A DNA stretch of 64,000 bases, taken from positions 1 through 64,000 of the forward strand of contig NZ_JACJKH010000013.1 in NCBI RefSeq assembly GCF_016900655.1, read 5' to 3'. The translations under genes and the position numbers were made by a program. How positions within the stretch are numbered: the stretch's first letter is position 1; each line of letters begins with the position of its first letter. Below the pieces are notes generated by a model. It saw only the letters and a list, made by a program, of their open reading frames with translations. It did not search any database and was not told the origin of the DNA. This document shows positions 32,631 to 43,495 of this stretch, in pieces. This DNA comes from Drancourtella massiliensis. Its GTDB lineage: Bacteria > Bacillota > Clostridia > Lachnospirales > Lachnospiraceae.

Positions 32631-34157
32631 TTAATTTAACCTTCCGATCATACGTTTTACTAGCTGAACAGTTTCTTTAAATTCGGTATTACGATAATAA
32701 ATAAGCAGATATAAAATATTTGAAATAACTGCACATACTATGGCTTTCAAAAAGAGAAAGATAAATCCTCCGTCTGGCAAGAAATTACAAACTGTATATG
32801 TGATCAATGCCACAACAGCAGTAATGCTAATATGCTTAAATAAGCTTGGAAGATAATCTTTCATCGACCTCTTGAACACTGTACAAAATACATTGTATAT
32901 GCACCAAGGTGTACCAACACATACCATACTTATTACAGTAGAAAGTATCACACCATATAATCCCCAAAACTGAACAGTAATAAGATTGAGCGTGAGATTA
33001 GTTAATGCAGTAACAAGCGGGCGAAACCTGTCTTCATGCCAAATTCCAGCTGAATCTTTGTAAAGATTATACAAACAATTTAATTCATATACATAGAAGT
33101 AAACGCAAAAACATATCACTATAGAGAATGATAAAGTATTCTCTTGGCCTACCCAAATAGTCATAAATGGTTGATATAACACCAAAAAACAGCAAACACA
33201 AACCCCAGCAAGCCAATTAACAATAAACGTAAATATCTGAAAATCATGATAATTCTTGTCTGAAGTTTCAGTAATTATACTGTTACCTATACCAGCAGTA
33301 CATGAATTAAAAATAATACTAACAAAACCCATAATTGCGGAAAGAATATAATAATAGTTGTTATATTGCGCTAAAACAACTAATCCAAGGAATGCTGAGA
33401 TTACAATTGAATCCGCAGAATTTACAACAACTCCTCCAATTTTTGCCGTAAAAAGATCTCTTACCTTTTGATTGATATCCATAACTGACTTTTTATCTAA
33501 TTTACCAACGGCTTGATATTTTGGATACAACTTATTTGTTATAATAGCTGTTACAATATTTATCATACTCTGTGATAATAAAGCTATACACAGATAAAGA
33601 TAGTAATTTCTGAAAACAAAAAGAATAGCCGCTTGCAAAATATATTGAAAAGTTCCAATAAACAAGTTAACCTTACTTTGAATATCGGTCCGTTGATGAG
33701 CTACAACTAAACAATTTTTATATGCAAATAACCAATAAGAAAATACCGTGGCAAAAAGATTCAAAATATATAGTACATAAACATTTATATTTGCAGGTAC
33801 TTCTCCAGAGATCAAATCAGGGAGAAATGGCATAATGACAAGTCCTAGAAACAAAATTACAGTTCCTATCACTCTATAATATATTTTGTAGAGTCTCATT
33901 AGAGCACAAATGCGTTCAGTGTCATCTTCTACTATAGGTTTATACATACTGAAGGTCATAGCTGATCCTACACCCAGTTCTGTAAGGTTCAGAACCTGTA
34001 AAATGGATGTAAAGAGACTATTTAACCCCAAATACTCCATACCCAGCGTATAAATCATAACTGTACGAATCACAAAAGGACAGATAGTTTGATATAATCT
34101 AAGAAGTGTTCCAAACACAATATTCCTAGATGCATTTTTGGTTCTACTTATCTTCAC
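32631..34157 (-). CDS. wzx: Polysaccharide repeat-unit flippase (Wzx-like)
   Basis: About 508 residues with 12-14 membrane helices, MATE/MOP flippase type (NIVFGTLLRLYQTICPFVIRTVMI, then YLGLNSLFTSILQVLNLTELGVG). It should move the undecaprenyl-linked repeat unit across the membrane. I favour the GTG at 34157 (GGGAGG 10 bases upstream); the ATG at 34175 overlaps that ribosome binding site. It has a normal gene neighbourhood for a Wzy-dependent pathway. Confidence 0.85.
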   Translation of the reverse strand: MKISRTKNASRNIVFGTLLRLYQTICPFVIRTVMIYTLGMEYLGLNSLFTSILQVLNLTELGVGSAMTFSMYKPIVEDDTERICALMRLYKIYYRVIGTVILFLGLVIMPFLPDLISGEVPANINVYVLYILNLFATVFSYWLFAYKNCLVVAHQRTDIQSKVNLFIGTFQYILQAAILFVFRNYYLYLCIALLSQSMINIVTAIITNKLYPKYQAVGKLDKKSVMDINQKVRDLFTAKIGGVVVNSADSIVISAFLGLVVLAQYNNYYYILSAIMGFVSIIFNSCTAGIGNSIITETSDKNYHDFQIFTFIVNWLAGVCVCCFLVLYQPFMTIWVGQENTLSFSIVICFCVYFYVYELNCLYNLYKDSAGIWHEDRFRPLVTALTNLTLNLITVQFWGLYGVILSTVISMVCVGTPWCIYNVFCTVFKRSMKDYLPSLFKHISITAVVALITYTVCNFLPDGGFIFLFLKAIVCAVISNILYLLIYYRNTEFKETVQLVKRMIGRLN

Positions 34158-34235
34158 CGAACAATAACCTCCCATTCAAAGAGCGTGTATAAATGGCGGT
34201 CGCTAATGTCTCCATACAGAAATTAGCAATAACCG

Positions 34236-35240
34236 TTATTTACAATGTGTAATAGGCAATCTTTTATTAATAGTTTTATAAAAGAACGAAAGCGTCTCAT
34301 TCAACAAAATTGCTATAGCTAGAGAAACAATTAACGAAATAAAAAAAGCAAACAAATCATTGGATGTTACACGATTCAATATTATTCCAATTACTCTTGT
34401 ATGAACCAGATAAAATTCCCATGAATATTTACCAATAAATTCTAATCCCTTAAAAGTGACCTTTTTTCTATAAGCACCCCATATAATTATAAAAACAAAC
34501 AATATACCACTTATAGAATCAGAAACAAACCTTTGCCACCTAAAAATAGAGCCTAAAATGCTAAAACAAAATAAAAGTATTGGAATTATAACCCAAGTCT
34601 TATTTGCAATTCGTGACATTCTCATCATAATTGTGTCTTGATATTTTGCAAATACAACACCCATACCAAATAAAAAAGCTGTGTTATACCACATGATTTG
34701 CTGTCCAAATAAAATACACACGGCAGCAAATAAAGCTTCCGCAATAAAAATGATATATTCTGTTTTTAATCTAAAATATTCTGATACATAGAATATAATA
34801 TAATTAAAAACAACGGCCGCGAAAAACCAATCTTGTATAAACCAGACAGCTTCTTGACAACTAACTAATAAGGTTCTTCCTGCTAACATTCCAAACACAA
34901 AAACAACCACGCATCTTGGGACAAACAATCTCTGAAATTTTTTTATCCAAAAATTCCTTTTCCATTTTTCCTTTTTTAATTCAACCTGCCTTTGTGTGAC
35001 ATACCCTGAAATAAACAAAAATAAAGCAACACCTAAAAATCCGAGAAACGAGTGGCTATTATATATTGAATATCTAATTTGTCCAAAATGGTGAATATAT
35101 ACCATTAATATTGCTAATCCCTTTAATGACCCTGTTTGTTTAATCGATAAAAACTCGGTATTATTTAAAGTTATGATATACTTGGATACTAATAATGTAA
35201 CAAAAACAATTAGCATTATTAGCAAAACAACATCGTCCAT
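34236..35240 (-). CDS. Acyltransferase 3-family membrane protein
   Basis: 334 residues with about ten helices. Family signs are the N-terminal SLKGLAILMVYIHHFG, with the His pair expected for acyl transfer, and FLGVALFLFISGYVT. Probably O-acetylates or otherwise acylates the polysaccharide. One of three such proteins in the locus; very AT-rich. Confidence 0.8.
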   Translation of the reverse strand: MDDVVLLIMLIVFVTLLVSKYIITLNNTEFLSIKQTGSLKGLAILMVYIHHFGQIRYSIYNSHSFLGFLGVALFLFISGYVTQRQVELKKEKWKRNFWIKKFQRLFVPRCVVVFVFGMLAGRTLLVSCQEAVWFIQDWFFAAVVFNYIIFYVSEYFRLKTEYIIFIAEALFAAVCILFGQQIMWYNTAFLFGMGVVFAKYQDTIMMRMSRIANKTWVIIPILLFCFSILGSIFRWQRFVSDSISGILFVFIIIWGAYRKKVTFKGLEFIGKYSWEFYLVHTRVIGIILNRVTSNDLFAFFISLIVSLAIAILLNETLSFFYKTINKRLPITHCK

Positions 35241-35249
35241 TATTCGTCC

Positions 35250-36299
35250 TCAACTTTTAAGCATATTTTTTAGAATTTTAATAGATTCATTTTTACGTTT
35301 ATTCAATTCATGATCTATAGCCTCATAATTTATAGAATCAAATTCAATTGCCGGATTTCTTGCACTCTTCGGATCTATATTTAGTATTTGGTACAATGTA
35401 TTAAAACGACTTTCCATTGAAAATCTCTGGCCCTTGCGAGGATAATTTCTAAATTGAACATGCGCAAGTATTGCAAAAATAGATCCATGATAGGAATCAG
35501 TAAATACAAAACTAGAATGTTGAATTATATATATAAATTCATCTGGTGAAGTATAATACCATTTAGTACCCTTTTTTAAATCAATGATTTTATATCCTTG
35601 AATAGAAGCCCACCTATTTATCTCATTATCGTATGAGTTTTCTCCAAGGAAATATTTAACTATATATTTGTCTGGAAGTTTTAGCTCTGGTTTACAAGCT
35701 ATTTCTTTCCAATAGTTCCTGTCAACTATCAAGGTTGGATCGAGTATTACTGGCACCTCTCTATCACAAAGCTGCATCATAATCTTAGCGCCTTCATATT
35801 CTCTCAAAGTAATTTTATCAATTCCATTTAAATAATTTTTAAAAAGTTCTCTCTTGTTTTCTGGTATAGTATCCACTGCAAAACTTGCTGCAATTGACAT
35901 CCTTTTTTCTTTTTGTATAAATGTCAGGAAATTAATATCTGTAACCCAAGCGGATAAAGGATTCCAAACTTGATCACTACCAGCAATCACAATATCAAAT
36001 CTTTGTTCGATTTCATCATTATTCATCCCTGAATATATTTCTCTATGATAAAACGAAATATATTTATTATTAAAATGTTCAAAAGCACGTTCTCTTTTTT
36101 GTTCTTGTCTAACTTCTTTAATATGTATTACGGATTTAATAGAACATTTTATTAATGGGATCACTCCGTGATCCGGTCTCCTTATCCGAAAAGTTTCTAC
36201 CTCATATCCATTCTCTTGTAATATTTTCTGTACTGCCAGATTTTGTAGTCTTTGTCCATAATTTGTTCCATCTGTAAATGTCACTATTCCTGCTCTCAT
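35250..36299 (-). CDS. Polysaccharide pyruvyl transferase family protein
   Basis: 349 residues. Clear family motifs: GIVTFTDGTNYGQRLQNLAV, AGSDQVWNPLS, LREYEGAKI and the C-terminal TDSYHGSIFAILAH. Members use phosphoenolpyruvate to add ketal pyruvate to sugars. The F420-hydrogenase beta-like protein in the same operon is its frequent partner in other loci. Confidence 0.87.
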   Translation of the reverse strand: MRAGIVTFTDGTNYGQRLQNLAVQKILQENGYEVETFRIRRPDHGVIPLIKCSIKSVIHIKEVRQEQKRERAFEHFNNKYISFYHREIYSGMNNDEIEQRFDIVIAGSDQVWNPLSAWVTDINFLTFIQKEKRMSIAASFAVDTIPENKRELFKNYLNGIDKITLREYEGAKIMMQLCDREVPVILDPTLIVDRNYWKEIACKPELKLPDKYIVKYFLGENSYDNEINRWASIQGYKIIDLKKGTKWYYTSPDEFIYIIQHSSFVFTDSYHGSIFAILAHVQFRNYPRKGQRFSMESRFNTLYQILNIDPKSARNPAIEFDSINYEAIDHELNKRKNESIKILKNMLKS

Positions 36300-36302
36300 A
36301 TT

Positions 36303-37598
36303 TTAATACCTTTCTATTCGTTTTTCTTTGAGATCCCTTGCAAATCGAATTGGCAGTAATGACATTATGGCCCATAGCGCAACGATATTGTCATATGCAA
36401 CTTGGCAATAAACGCCAAGGAATATATAATAGGCAACTATGATCATAAATCCTACTAAATTTATTCTTCTAAAAATTGTTTTTGTAAGTATAAAAGCATT
36501 TAAAAGTACCCATGCTAAAACAAACCAAATGCCTCCAAGGCAAATCAATGTTCCTATACTACCCTGACCAAAATGTCTGAATCCGAGCGCACCACCAGAA
36601 TATATAAAATAATTTCCAAATCCTCTTCCTAAACACCAGCCATCGTAATTGTTTAGTCCATATAAAATTATTGCAAAACGCTCATCGCTTCCATTAGCAG
36701 ATAATCCCATATCCATTGCGCTTGATGCCATATCTAATTTATCTAATATATTATCATCAATAAACTCCTGTACCCATATATTCCGATTGTATAAAATATA
36801 TATTATAAATAGTATTCCTATGGCTAGGACTATATATTTCATAATTGTTTTATCTGGAATTCTCATCTCACTCGCATCTATCCCAATCGAAAGTATGTAT
36901 AATATAAAAGCCAAAGGGAGTAAAAAGAAAAAAGCCTGGTTATAGTTTTCAATGGAAATATAGCAACCAAAAATAACATTTAACAAAATATATATAAACA
37001 AAATATTTTTTCTACTTTTTCTTACAACATACTTCCAATAGGTTAGATTATATAACACCACAAAGACCAGAAATAATGATAATTGATGAGTCCCACTATA
37101 CCCTAGTAATCCTGCAATCAAATCCTCATACATTGGATTTATAGTTCCAGCTGCATTTCTTCCCACCATAAATCCATTGCCTTGTAGCTGAATCATGAGA
37201 ACAATAACATTTAATAGATAATATCCATTTATCAAATAAAATGCTTTTTTCATCATACCAAAAAATTCTTTTGAATAATTCTCAATAAAATATCCAATAA
37301 ATAAAACTGACAAAATAGGATAAAGAAGTATGGCAATATTACTTCTTATATTCCCTGGTGAACCGCCTAGCAAAAGTATATTAATGAGGAAAAGAAATAC
37401 TAACAATCCTAATAGCAATATTTCTACACTATTAGACATAAATTTATATATATGTTTTATGACCGTGACACCAATTAAGGCTGTAAGTAATTTATTACCT
37501 ATCTGTTCATATCCATTAAACTTCAAAAAAACAAGTTGCATAATAATAAGAAATACAATAAATAAATCTAAGTTTTTTCGAATCCTTAAATTTAGCAT
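36303..37598 (-). CDS. wzy: O-antigen/capsule polymerase-like membrane protein (Wzy)
   Basis: 431 residues, about 11-12 membrane helices and a large external loop around 270-340 (containing GLNNYDGWCLGRGFGNYF, a Wzy/O-antigen-ligase-like site). The sequence is poorly conserved as expected of Wzy. Only one such protein is present beside a flippase, which supports the polymerase role. AGGAG precedes the ATG. Confidence 0.75.
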   Translation of the reverse strand: MLNLRIRKNLDLFIVFLIIMQLVFLKFNGYEQIGNKLLTALIGVTVIKHIYKFMSNSVEILLLGLLVFLFLINILLLGGSPGNIRSNIAILLYPILSVLFIGYFIENYSKEFFGMMKKAFYLINGYYLLNVIVLMIQLQGNGFMVGRNAAGTINPMYEDLIAGLLGYSGTHQLSLFLVFVVLYNLTYWKYVVRKSRKNILFIYILLNVIFGCYISIENYNQAFFFLLPLAFILYILSIGIDASEMRIPDKTIMKYIVLAIGILFIIYILYNRNIWVQEFIDDNILDKLDMASSAMDMGLSANGSDERFAIILYGLNNYDGWCLGRGFGNYFIYSGGALGFRHFGQGSIGTLICLGGIWFVLAWVLLNAFILTKTIFRRINLVGFMIIVAYYIFLGVYCQVAYDNIVALWAIMSLLPIRFARDLKEKRIERY

Positions 37599-37645
37599 TC
37601 TTTGTTACTCCTCTATACTTTACTATATCAAATTATTACTAAATA

Positions 37646-38965
37646 TCATCCTGGTATTTTGTTGTATTTATATAATATTCTCAAAACATACAGCAACGGG
37701 TAATTGTACAACTTAATATTTATAATATTTTTAACATATGATTTCCGGTGGCCTTCTAATCTTGAAATGTGAACAATGTCATTATTTTTCTCCAAATACA
37801 TAGGCCCATAATTTTGACTTTTTCGAAAATTATTAATCATTTTTCTTACGCAATCCGGATATCTCAACAAATCCATAAGTTCTTTTTCATTATTAAAAAC
37901 AATTCCTGATAATCTTTTTTCTATCTGATCCGTAATATTCCCACTTATTCTATTTGTTAAAATAAAAGCATTAGCAGATAGACTTTCATATAATGTATAT
38001 GAATATGTTTCTGGCCATTTTGCCCACAACAGGACTAAATGTATTCCCGTATTCCGTAACGCTTCTGTCATTACATTTAAATTTGATGAAGAATATTTAA
38101 TTTTTACTTTTTCCATATTTTCATACATATCATCTGAACTGTTAAAAACTATAAATTCATATTGATCAGTATCTTTATATTTTCGTACAATATCTTTCCA
38201 AACATCCCATCCCTTGTGTTCAGCCGGCATACCTAAAAAACCAATTTTAATGTTCTGGTTAGGCGGAATCTGGGACAGATTTCCTGTATATTTTCCAATT
38301 TCTTTCTGATGTAAAATTACAATAGTTCTACTTTTAAATTGTGGATATGTTATTAACCATATTTGTCTCACAATTTCTGATGGAGCAATTACTGTAATTC
38401 TGTTTATATATGAAAACAGAAAATTTCTTATCTCTTGTGTACGATTTCGGCTCCTTTTGTAGAAAGCACAATCACTACATTTGGATTCACTAATTCCGCT
38501 TGGCCCACAATATTCTTTATTGCTATCTAATAATGTATAATTCCAACAAATAGTATAATAGTCATGCAAAAAGACTTTAACGGGTGCATAAGACACATGT
38601 TCCAGTAATTTATACAAATGTTTAATTTTTATATAGAGAAAATGATGAAAGTGAATATCTAAGAGTATTTTATTGTCATTATTAAATTTATATAACAGGT
38701 TAATTATTTGCTCGATTGTATAAATACCTTGATAATTACCATCGATAACAAGTCCATAGTAGCAAAAGGCCGTTATTCTCTCTTTAAATAAATATTTTTT
38801 TACTATAAACAGATTAACATAACTGATATTCTGTTCGTTATACATTATCTGATGTTCCATAAGGACTTTTGCCATTCCACTTATACCTTTTAAATAATTA
38901 GCGAACGAAATTGACAAAACATATTTATCATTTTTAAGATCTATTTTTTTCATTGGTATTTTCAT
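37646..38965 (-). CDS. Glycosyltransferase, GT4-like
   Basis: 439 residues with a GT-B C-terminal half: KIGFLGMPAEHKGWDVWKDIV and WAKWPETYSYTLYESLSANAFILTN, with the E-x7-E-like donor site. Contains a Cys pair (SKCSDCAFY) seen in some capsule GT4 proteins. ATG at 38965 overlaps the upstream GT2 stop as ATGA with AGGGAG before it; the longer ATG at 39001 lies inside the upstream gene. Confidence 0.8.
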   Translation of the reverse strand: MKIPMKKIDLKNDKYVLSISFANYLKGISGMAKVLMEHQIMYNEQNISYVNLFIVKKYLFKERITAFCYYGLVIDGNYQGIYTIEQIINLLYKFNNDNKILLDIHFHHFLYIKIKHLYKLLEHVSYAPVKVFLHDYYTICWNYTLLDSNKEYCGPSGISESKCSDCAFYKRSRNRTQEIRNFLFSYINRITVIAPSEIVRQIWLITYPQFKSRTIVILHQKEIGKYTGNLSQIPPNQNIKIGFLGMPAEHKGWDVWKDIVRKYKDTDQYEFIVFNSSDDMYENMEKVKIKYSSSNLNVMTEALRNTGIHLVLLWAKWPETYSYTLYESLSANAFILTNRISGNITDQIEKRLSGIVFNNEKELMDLLRYPDCVRKMINNFRKSQNYGPMYLEKNNDIVHISRLEGHRKSYVKNIINIKLYNYPLLYVLRILYKYNKIPG

Positions 38966-39885
38966 AAACTCCCTGTTAAAGTCAATATTACATGGAAACA
39001 TTTCTGTTTAAATGACATTGCCCTCATGTCTGCAATTTTTAAATATCGAAATTTATTAAAAAAGTTTACTTTGTACTTTGCCATCACATGCGTATATTCT
39101 ACATATGACTGAGGACATGGTAAGGAACAATTCTTCATCACTTTAATCATTTCATTTGCTATATCTGCCGATGATTCTTTCGTTTTTTTAAAAATCCACG
39201 AAAGTCGTCCTTTCCAATTGTTTAATTCAGATAGACCAGCTCCCACTTTATTATCTTCATGCTGTCTGTACATAATTGATGGGATTTTATCATATATTAA
39301 TCTTCCGTAACATGATGCAATAAGAGCAACCCAATAATCATGCATAGGCTGCATATTCGGTGTTCCTATTGATGTAAGCAAAGTTTGTAAATCCCGATTC
39401 CAAACCATAGTACATCCAAAAATATCCGAACTTCTTGAAAGAATCTCTGTATATTCGTCTGCTATTTTTTCTCCCAGCAATTTCTCACAAATAATATGTT
39501 GTGAGTCGTATACCGGAGTCAAATTGCTGCAATATGCGATAGGCAGGTTGTCAACTTCACTATTTTTTATCACACTTATTGCGCGAATTAATTTATCAGG
39601 ATACCAAATATCATCCTGATCCGCAAAGGCATAAAAATCTGCTATATTACAATGTTTTACCAAATGCATAAAACTTTTTGCAGGTTTAAGATTTTCACCT
39701 GAATAGTAATCCAAATTATACCTATTAGCATAATCCTCTAATATAGAAAGCGTACTGTCAGTAGATCCATCATCTCTAACTAGCACATGAACATTACACT
39801 CCTTTTGATTAAATATACTATTAAGTTGCTCACTAATAAACTTTTCTCCATTATATGAAGACATTAAAACCTCGATATTATACAT
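38962..39885 (-). CDS. Glycosyltransferase family 2, rhamnosyltransferase-like
   Basis: 307 residues. Start VLMSSYNGEKFISEQLNSI, then VRDDGSTDST and ADQDDIWYPDKL, which are the GT-A nucleotide and DxD sites (QDD). The MQPMHDYWVALIAS piece recalls rhamnosyltransferases. No C-terminal membrane anchor. Confidence 0.85.
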   Translation of the reverse strand: MYNIEVLMSSYNGEKFISEQLNSIFNQKECNVHVLVRDDGSTDSTLSILEDYANRYNLDYYSGENLKPAKSFMHLVKHCNIADFYAFADQDDIWYPDKLIRAISVIKNSEVDNLPIAYCSNLTPVYDSQHIICEKLLGEKIADEYTEILSRSSDIFGCTMVWNRDLQTLLTSIGTPNMQPMHDYWVALIASCYGRLIYDKIPSIMYRQHEDNKVGAGLSELNNWKGRLSWIFKKTKESSADIANEMIKVMKNCSLPCPQSYVEYTHVMAKYKVNFFNKFRYLKIADMRAMSFKQKCFHVILTLTGSL

Positions 39886-39902
39886 AGCTACCTTCTTTAA
39901 TA

Positions 39903-40949
39903 TTATTCTGCAAACAAAAACAAAAATTCTGTTATTTTATTTTGAGGAAGATGCTTTTTAAATATATCTATAAACCAGATTATTATGACACATAATATTA
40001 TTGTCACCAATGTTAATATAGCACTCCCTAAGATTGTCTGTCGGATTACCTTGTATGTCGTGTTAATGTTTAAATGGCTTAATATAATTTCTAAGCATTT
40101 AAAAAACACTCTTTTAATTGGTTCGTGACATGCCATAACTACTATAGATTTTCTTCCTAAATAAGTTATAACTTTATTCATGAAGCTTAAATGTTTTGCT
40201 ATATCGAAAACTAACACAATTCCACAAATTCCAGAAATATAATACAGAAAATAGAAATTTCCAAAAAGTAAATTAAAAAGACTTACATCACCATTAATTA
40301 AAGCAGTAAAAAAACCTGCTACTCCAGATAAAATAGTTATTATAATCCAATACTTTTCACATACTCTTTGCACGTTATTATATTTTTCCCATAAATCTCT
40401 AATACAGATTGCAATTAGCATCCATGTAGAAGCACATATACCTCTAGTAATCCATTCATAACAAAAAATATCGATATTAGATTTTGAATAAGGCAATGAA
40501 TGGAGCTCCACAATAATAATTAATATTATTATTGAAATTATTGTTATTTGCTTTGTTCTTTTCTTTAAATACGGAATTAATGATGCAATAACCATATAAG
40601 CGAAAAAAAGAGTAGGAAGAAACCAAATCGGCCCCATATCAAGCTCCCTAAAGTATCGTTCAACAAATACCCAATACACAGTCAAAATAATACGATACTC
40701 ACAAAATGGAATAAATAATCTTTTTATCTTGCCGCTAACATACTTCTTATTTAGAATTGCACCCTCCCTATGTTTCTGTTTCCATATCAGCCATCCTGCA
40801 ATAAAAAAGAATAATGGCATATGAAATGAATAAATCCACGTTATTAATGTTTCATTTTTAGAAACATGTCCAAGTACAACTAATATTATTCCTATTCCTT
40901 TTGCCACATCGATCCAAGCTATTCTATCTTGCCTTAATCCGTCAATCAA
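39903..40949 (-). CDS. Acyltransferase 3-family membrane protein, TTG start
   Basis: Residue 1 is probably a TTG at 40949 with GGAGGT 9 bases upstream; a longer TTG frame from 40976 includes that ribosome binding site. The protein then reads IAWIDVAKGIGIILVVLGH, typical of Acyl_transf_3 (OatA/WecH) proteins, and has about ten helices (349 residues). Likely acetylation of the polysaccharide. AT-rich. Confidence 0.8.
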   Translation of the reverse strand: MIDGLRQDRIAWIDVAKGIGIILVVLGHVSKNETLITWIYSFHMPLFFFIAGWLIWKQKHREGAILNKKYVSGKIKRLFIPFCEYRIILTVYWVFVERYFRELDMGPIWFLPTLFFAYMVIASLIPYLKKRTKQITIISIIILIIIVELHSLPYSKSNIDIFCYEWITRGICASTWMLIAICIRDLWEKYNNVQRVCEKYWIIITILSGVAGFFTALINGDVSLFNLLFGNFYFLYYISGICGIVLVFDIAKHLSFMNKVITYLGRKSIVVMACHEPIKRVFFKCLEIILSHLNINTTYKVIRQTILGSAILTLVTIILCVIIIWFIDIFKKHLPQNKITEFLFLFAE

Positions 40950-40976
40950 ACGTGTTGCACCTCCAGAGTCAAACAA

Positions 40977-41537
40977 TTATTTTCTATTATATTTTACCAT
41001 TTCCTCTACGGTACATGGCTCTCTCAATCCCATATCCAGATACGGCTTACTAAATGCAAGTAATTTCTGCTTTGATTCTTCATAATTTCCAATGACTTTT
41101 GCTGGAACTCCTGCAACAACACTGCCACTTGGAACATCCTTGGTAACAATTGCTCCTGCTGCCACAATACAGTTATCACCAATCGTAACACCAAAATTAA
41201 GAATGACATCAGCACCTATGTAAACATTGTTTCCAATCTCAATTTTTCCATATCGGCACAAATATTGATCCGTATATTCTTCGTGATTAAAAACGGTGTT
41301 CAAAGCAGAATGTGTAATCAATCTCACGCCTGCCGATATAACCACATTATTATGTAAATGAACCAGAAATGGCTCAGCAGGCAAAATATTGGACTGATAG
41401 TAACAGTCCTCCCCTATTTCAGCAAAAATCTTATGTTTTTTCATATAAGCCATTTTCTTCCATCCATCCCTAATAGACAGCATCCTAAACTGACGCCAAT
41501 ACCGCCTAAATTTATCATAAATTATATACAGTTTCAT
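40977..41537 (-). CDS. Left-handed beta-helix acetyltransferase
   Basis: 186 residues with hexapeptide repeats ([52 protein letters not shown]). This C-terminal half is close to serine acetyltransferase/CapG-type enzymes. It should use acetyl-CoA on a sugar hydroxyl in the cytoplasm. Ends 27 bases before the acyltransferase start. Confidence 0.83.
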   Translation of the reverse strand: MKLYIIYDKFRRYWRQFRMLSIRDGWKKMAYMKKHKIFAEIGEDCYYQSNILPAEPFLVHLHNNVVISAGVRLITHSALNTVFNHEEYTDQYLCRYGKIEIGNNVYIGADVILNFGVTIGDNCIVAAGAIVTKDVPSGSVVAGVPAKVIGNYEESKQKLLAFSKPYLDMGLREPCTVEEMVKYNRK

Positions 41538-41544
41538 GTTTACC

Positions 41545-42513
41545 TCATTTCCTATAAGCTAACATCCCTTTAACATTAAAAATGATTCTTTCTAAAGTAA
41601 TTTTCTTTCTATTAAACCAAATACTTTTTACATAGTACTTCACTTTACTCCGTTTACTTTTCTTTCTAATGAGTTTCGGTGTGATTTCATAGTATTTATC
41701 TGTCGTGGTGTCTGGATAAATCAAATACTGCTTTTCGGGTTTGTATTCTTTAATTTTGAATGTCGTTGGACGACACCAATAATGGAGATACATATACTCC
41801 TGTGTTTCTATCTGACCTTTGTACAGATAATATCTTGTGATCACTCCATTTTTCCAGGTGAAAATCTGAGCTTCGTTCTTCTCTTTATCCTCCTCTAACT
41901 GCCAGTCTAAATAAAACCCATAATCATATTTTAGAAGATTTGCAAAATCAATTCCCTTATATACAGGAATTTTCAATCCCTCATAGATCGTATCCATTCC
42001 GGGTTCGTCAAAAGCATATCCTTTATCAGTGGAATAAACCTCTTTATAATTTAGTTTCCCCTCCAAGCATGTTCTGAACCGAGCACACACTTCCGGTGTA
42101 TTTTTAAAAAGCATCGAATGCCCATTAAATCCGATTTTTTCGTATTTGCTTAATAGTTCATCTGTATAAAATCTACGAATATTTCCCCAAACCAGATCAA
42201 CATCGCAATCTCCCCAAAAGTCATAACCTCTTAGTTCATCTGAGAAAATTTCACCATATGCAGGTTTGTAATCACAAAGCTTGTACGGTCTTTCCAATGA
42301 AATAGGAAAATCAAAAATCTTTTGAACTCTTTTTTTCATTTGATCGAAAGTCCAATATTTTACTTTTACATTAGGCGGATAATTATATTCCGTATGATCA
42401 TCGGTAAATATTAACCAATCAATCGTTGGATTACATCCACAACTCATTAGCCAGAATTGAAAACCTTTAGGAAACTTTCCAAAATATGGTACAACATAGG
42501 CTATCGAATACAT
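41545..42513 (-). CDS. Glycosyltransferase-like protein, DUF6625 type
   Basis: 322 residues with [20 protein letters not shown] near the start, then [10 protein letters not shown] and [19 protein letters not shown], where DCDVD resembles a GT-A DxD site. This matches the DUF6625 family, which occurs in polysaccharide loci. Transfer activity is inferred only. Confidence 0.72.
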   Translation of the reverse strand: MYSIAYVVPYFGKFPKGFQFWLMSCGCNPTIDWLIFTDDHTEYNYPPNVKVKYWTFDQMKKRVQKIFDFPISLERPYKLCDYKPAYGEIFSDELRGYDFWGDCDVDLVWGNIRRFYTDELLSKYEKIGFNGHSMLFKNTPEVCARFRTCLEGKLNYKEVYSTDKGYAFDEPGMDTIYEGLKIPVYKGIDFANLLKYDYGFYLDWQLEEDKEKNEAQIFTWKNGVITRYYLYKGQIETQEYMYLHYWCRPTTFKIKEYKPEKQYLIYPDTTTDKYYEITPKLIRKKSKRSKVKYYVKSIWFNRKKITLERIIFNVKGMLAYRK

Positions 42514-42553
42514 CCTAATTCCTCCAATTATTATACTTTGATCGAATTATTAG

Positions 42554-43459
42554 TTATCTACATGCTGACTTATAGATAACTGTATCCTTTTTCCATTTCT
42601 GATAAATGATCATGCCCGGTAATGCACATACCGTCACCACTCCCCTAAATTTAGTTTTTTTTATCAATTTTCCAATACTATATCCAGCAAATTTCCCATA
42701 AACAATATATTGAAGTCCTCCTTTAATCCGGTACTTCATTCTTATATCAGGTTTTATAAATTCTTCTGCTCTATGCATACATCCTATCGGGGACGCAATG
42801 TTATGTTTACGACGATTAGTAGTTAATCCATCTTCTATATAGTTACCAACATAAATTGCCTTGTTAACATGAACCATTTTGTATTTACGAGCCATACGAA
42901 TCCATACTAAATCTTCTCCAAGGAATTTTTCTCCTGGATATTCTGGAAATGGAAATTCTTTTAGACAGCGAGTAAAAAAGACTTCTGCCTTATCAGCATT
43001 TGTATCATTCCGGTTGATACGAGCCTCTATATAAGAAATAATTTCTTCATTCTTTTTGAACTTCATACCGTTTATTTGTCCATCCGGAAAAGATCGAAGA
43101 AACGCATATCCACAAAGATTACTTCGATTTTTATATCTCCTGTGAATGTCCAAAATTGAAGCAATTGCATCAGAAGTTAAAAAGTCGTCAGAGTCAACAA
43201 TAAATGTCAGTTCATTCTTAATCGTTCTAATCCCTTCATTTAATGCTGTGTGCTTTCCACCATTATTTTTATATATATACCTAATTGGAAAATCTGATTT
43301 AAACTGAAGCTGTTCAATCAAACCTTGCGTATTGTCATTGCTGCCATCATCAACAATAAGCCACTCAAAGTTCTTGCTTGTTTGACAACACAGTGAATCA
43401 TATAATACTTTTATTTTATCTCGCCTATTATAAGTAGGCGTTAAGACAGTCACAACCAT
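42554..43459 (-). CDS. Glycosyltransferase family 2
   Basis: 301 residues. Typical GT-A start VVTVLTPTYNRRDKIKVLYDSL, then VDDGSNDNT, NEGIRTIKNEL and DSDDFLT (DxD). No membrane helices. It marks the edge of the AT-rich core; the next gene upstream is clearly higher in GC. Confidence 0.87.
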   Translation of the reverse strand: MVVTVLTPTYNRRDKIKVLYDSLCCQTSKNFEWLIVDDGSNDNTQGLIEQLQFKSDFPIRYIYKNNGGKHTALNEGIRTIKNELTFIVDSDDFLTSDAIASILDIHRRYKNRSNLCGYAFLRSFPDGQINGMKFKKNEEIISYIEARINRNDTNADKAEVFFTRCLKEFPFPEYPGEKFLGEDLVWIRMARKYKMVHVNKAIYVGNYIEDGLTTNRRKHNIASPIGCMHRAEEFIKPDIRMKYRIKGGLQYIVYGKFAGYSIGKLIKKTKFRGVVTVCALPGMIIYQKWKKDTVIYKSACR

Positions 43460-43495
43460 GAATTATCTCCATACAAATTCCTTAAATAAGACCTT

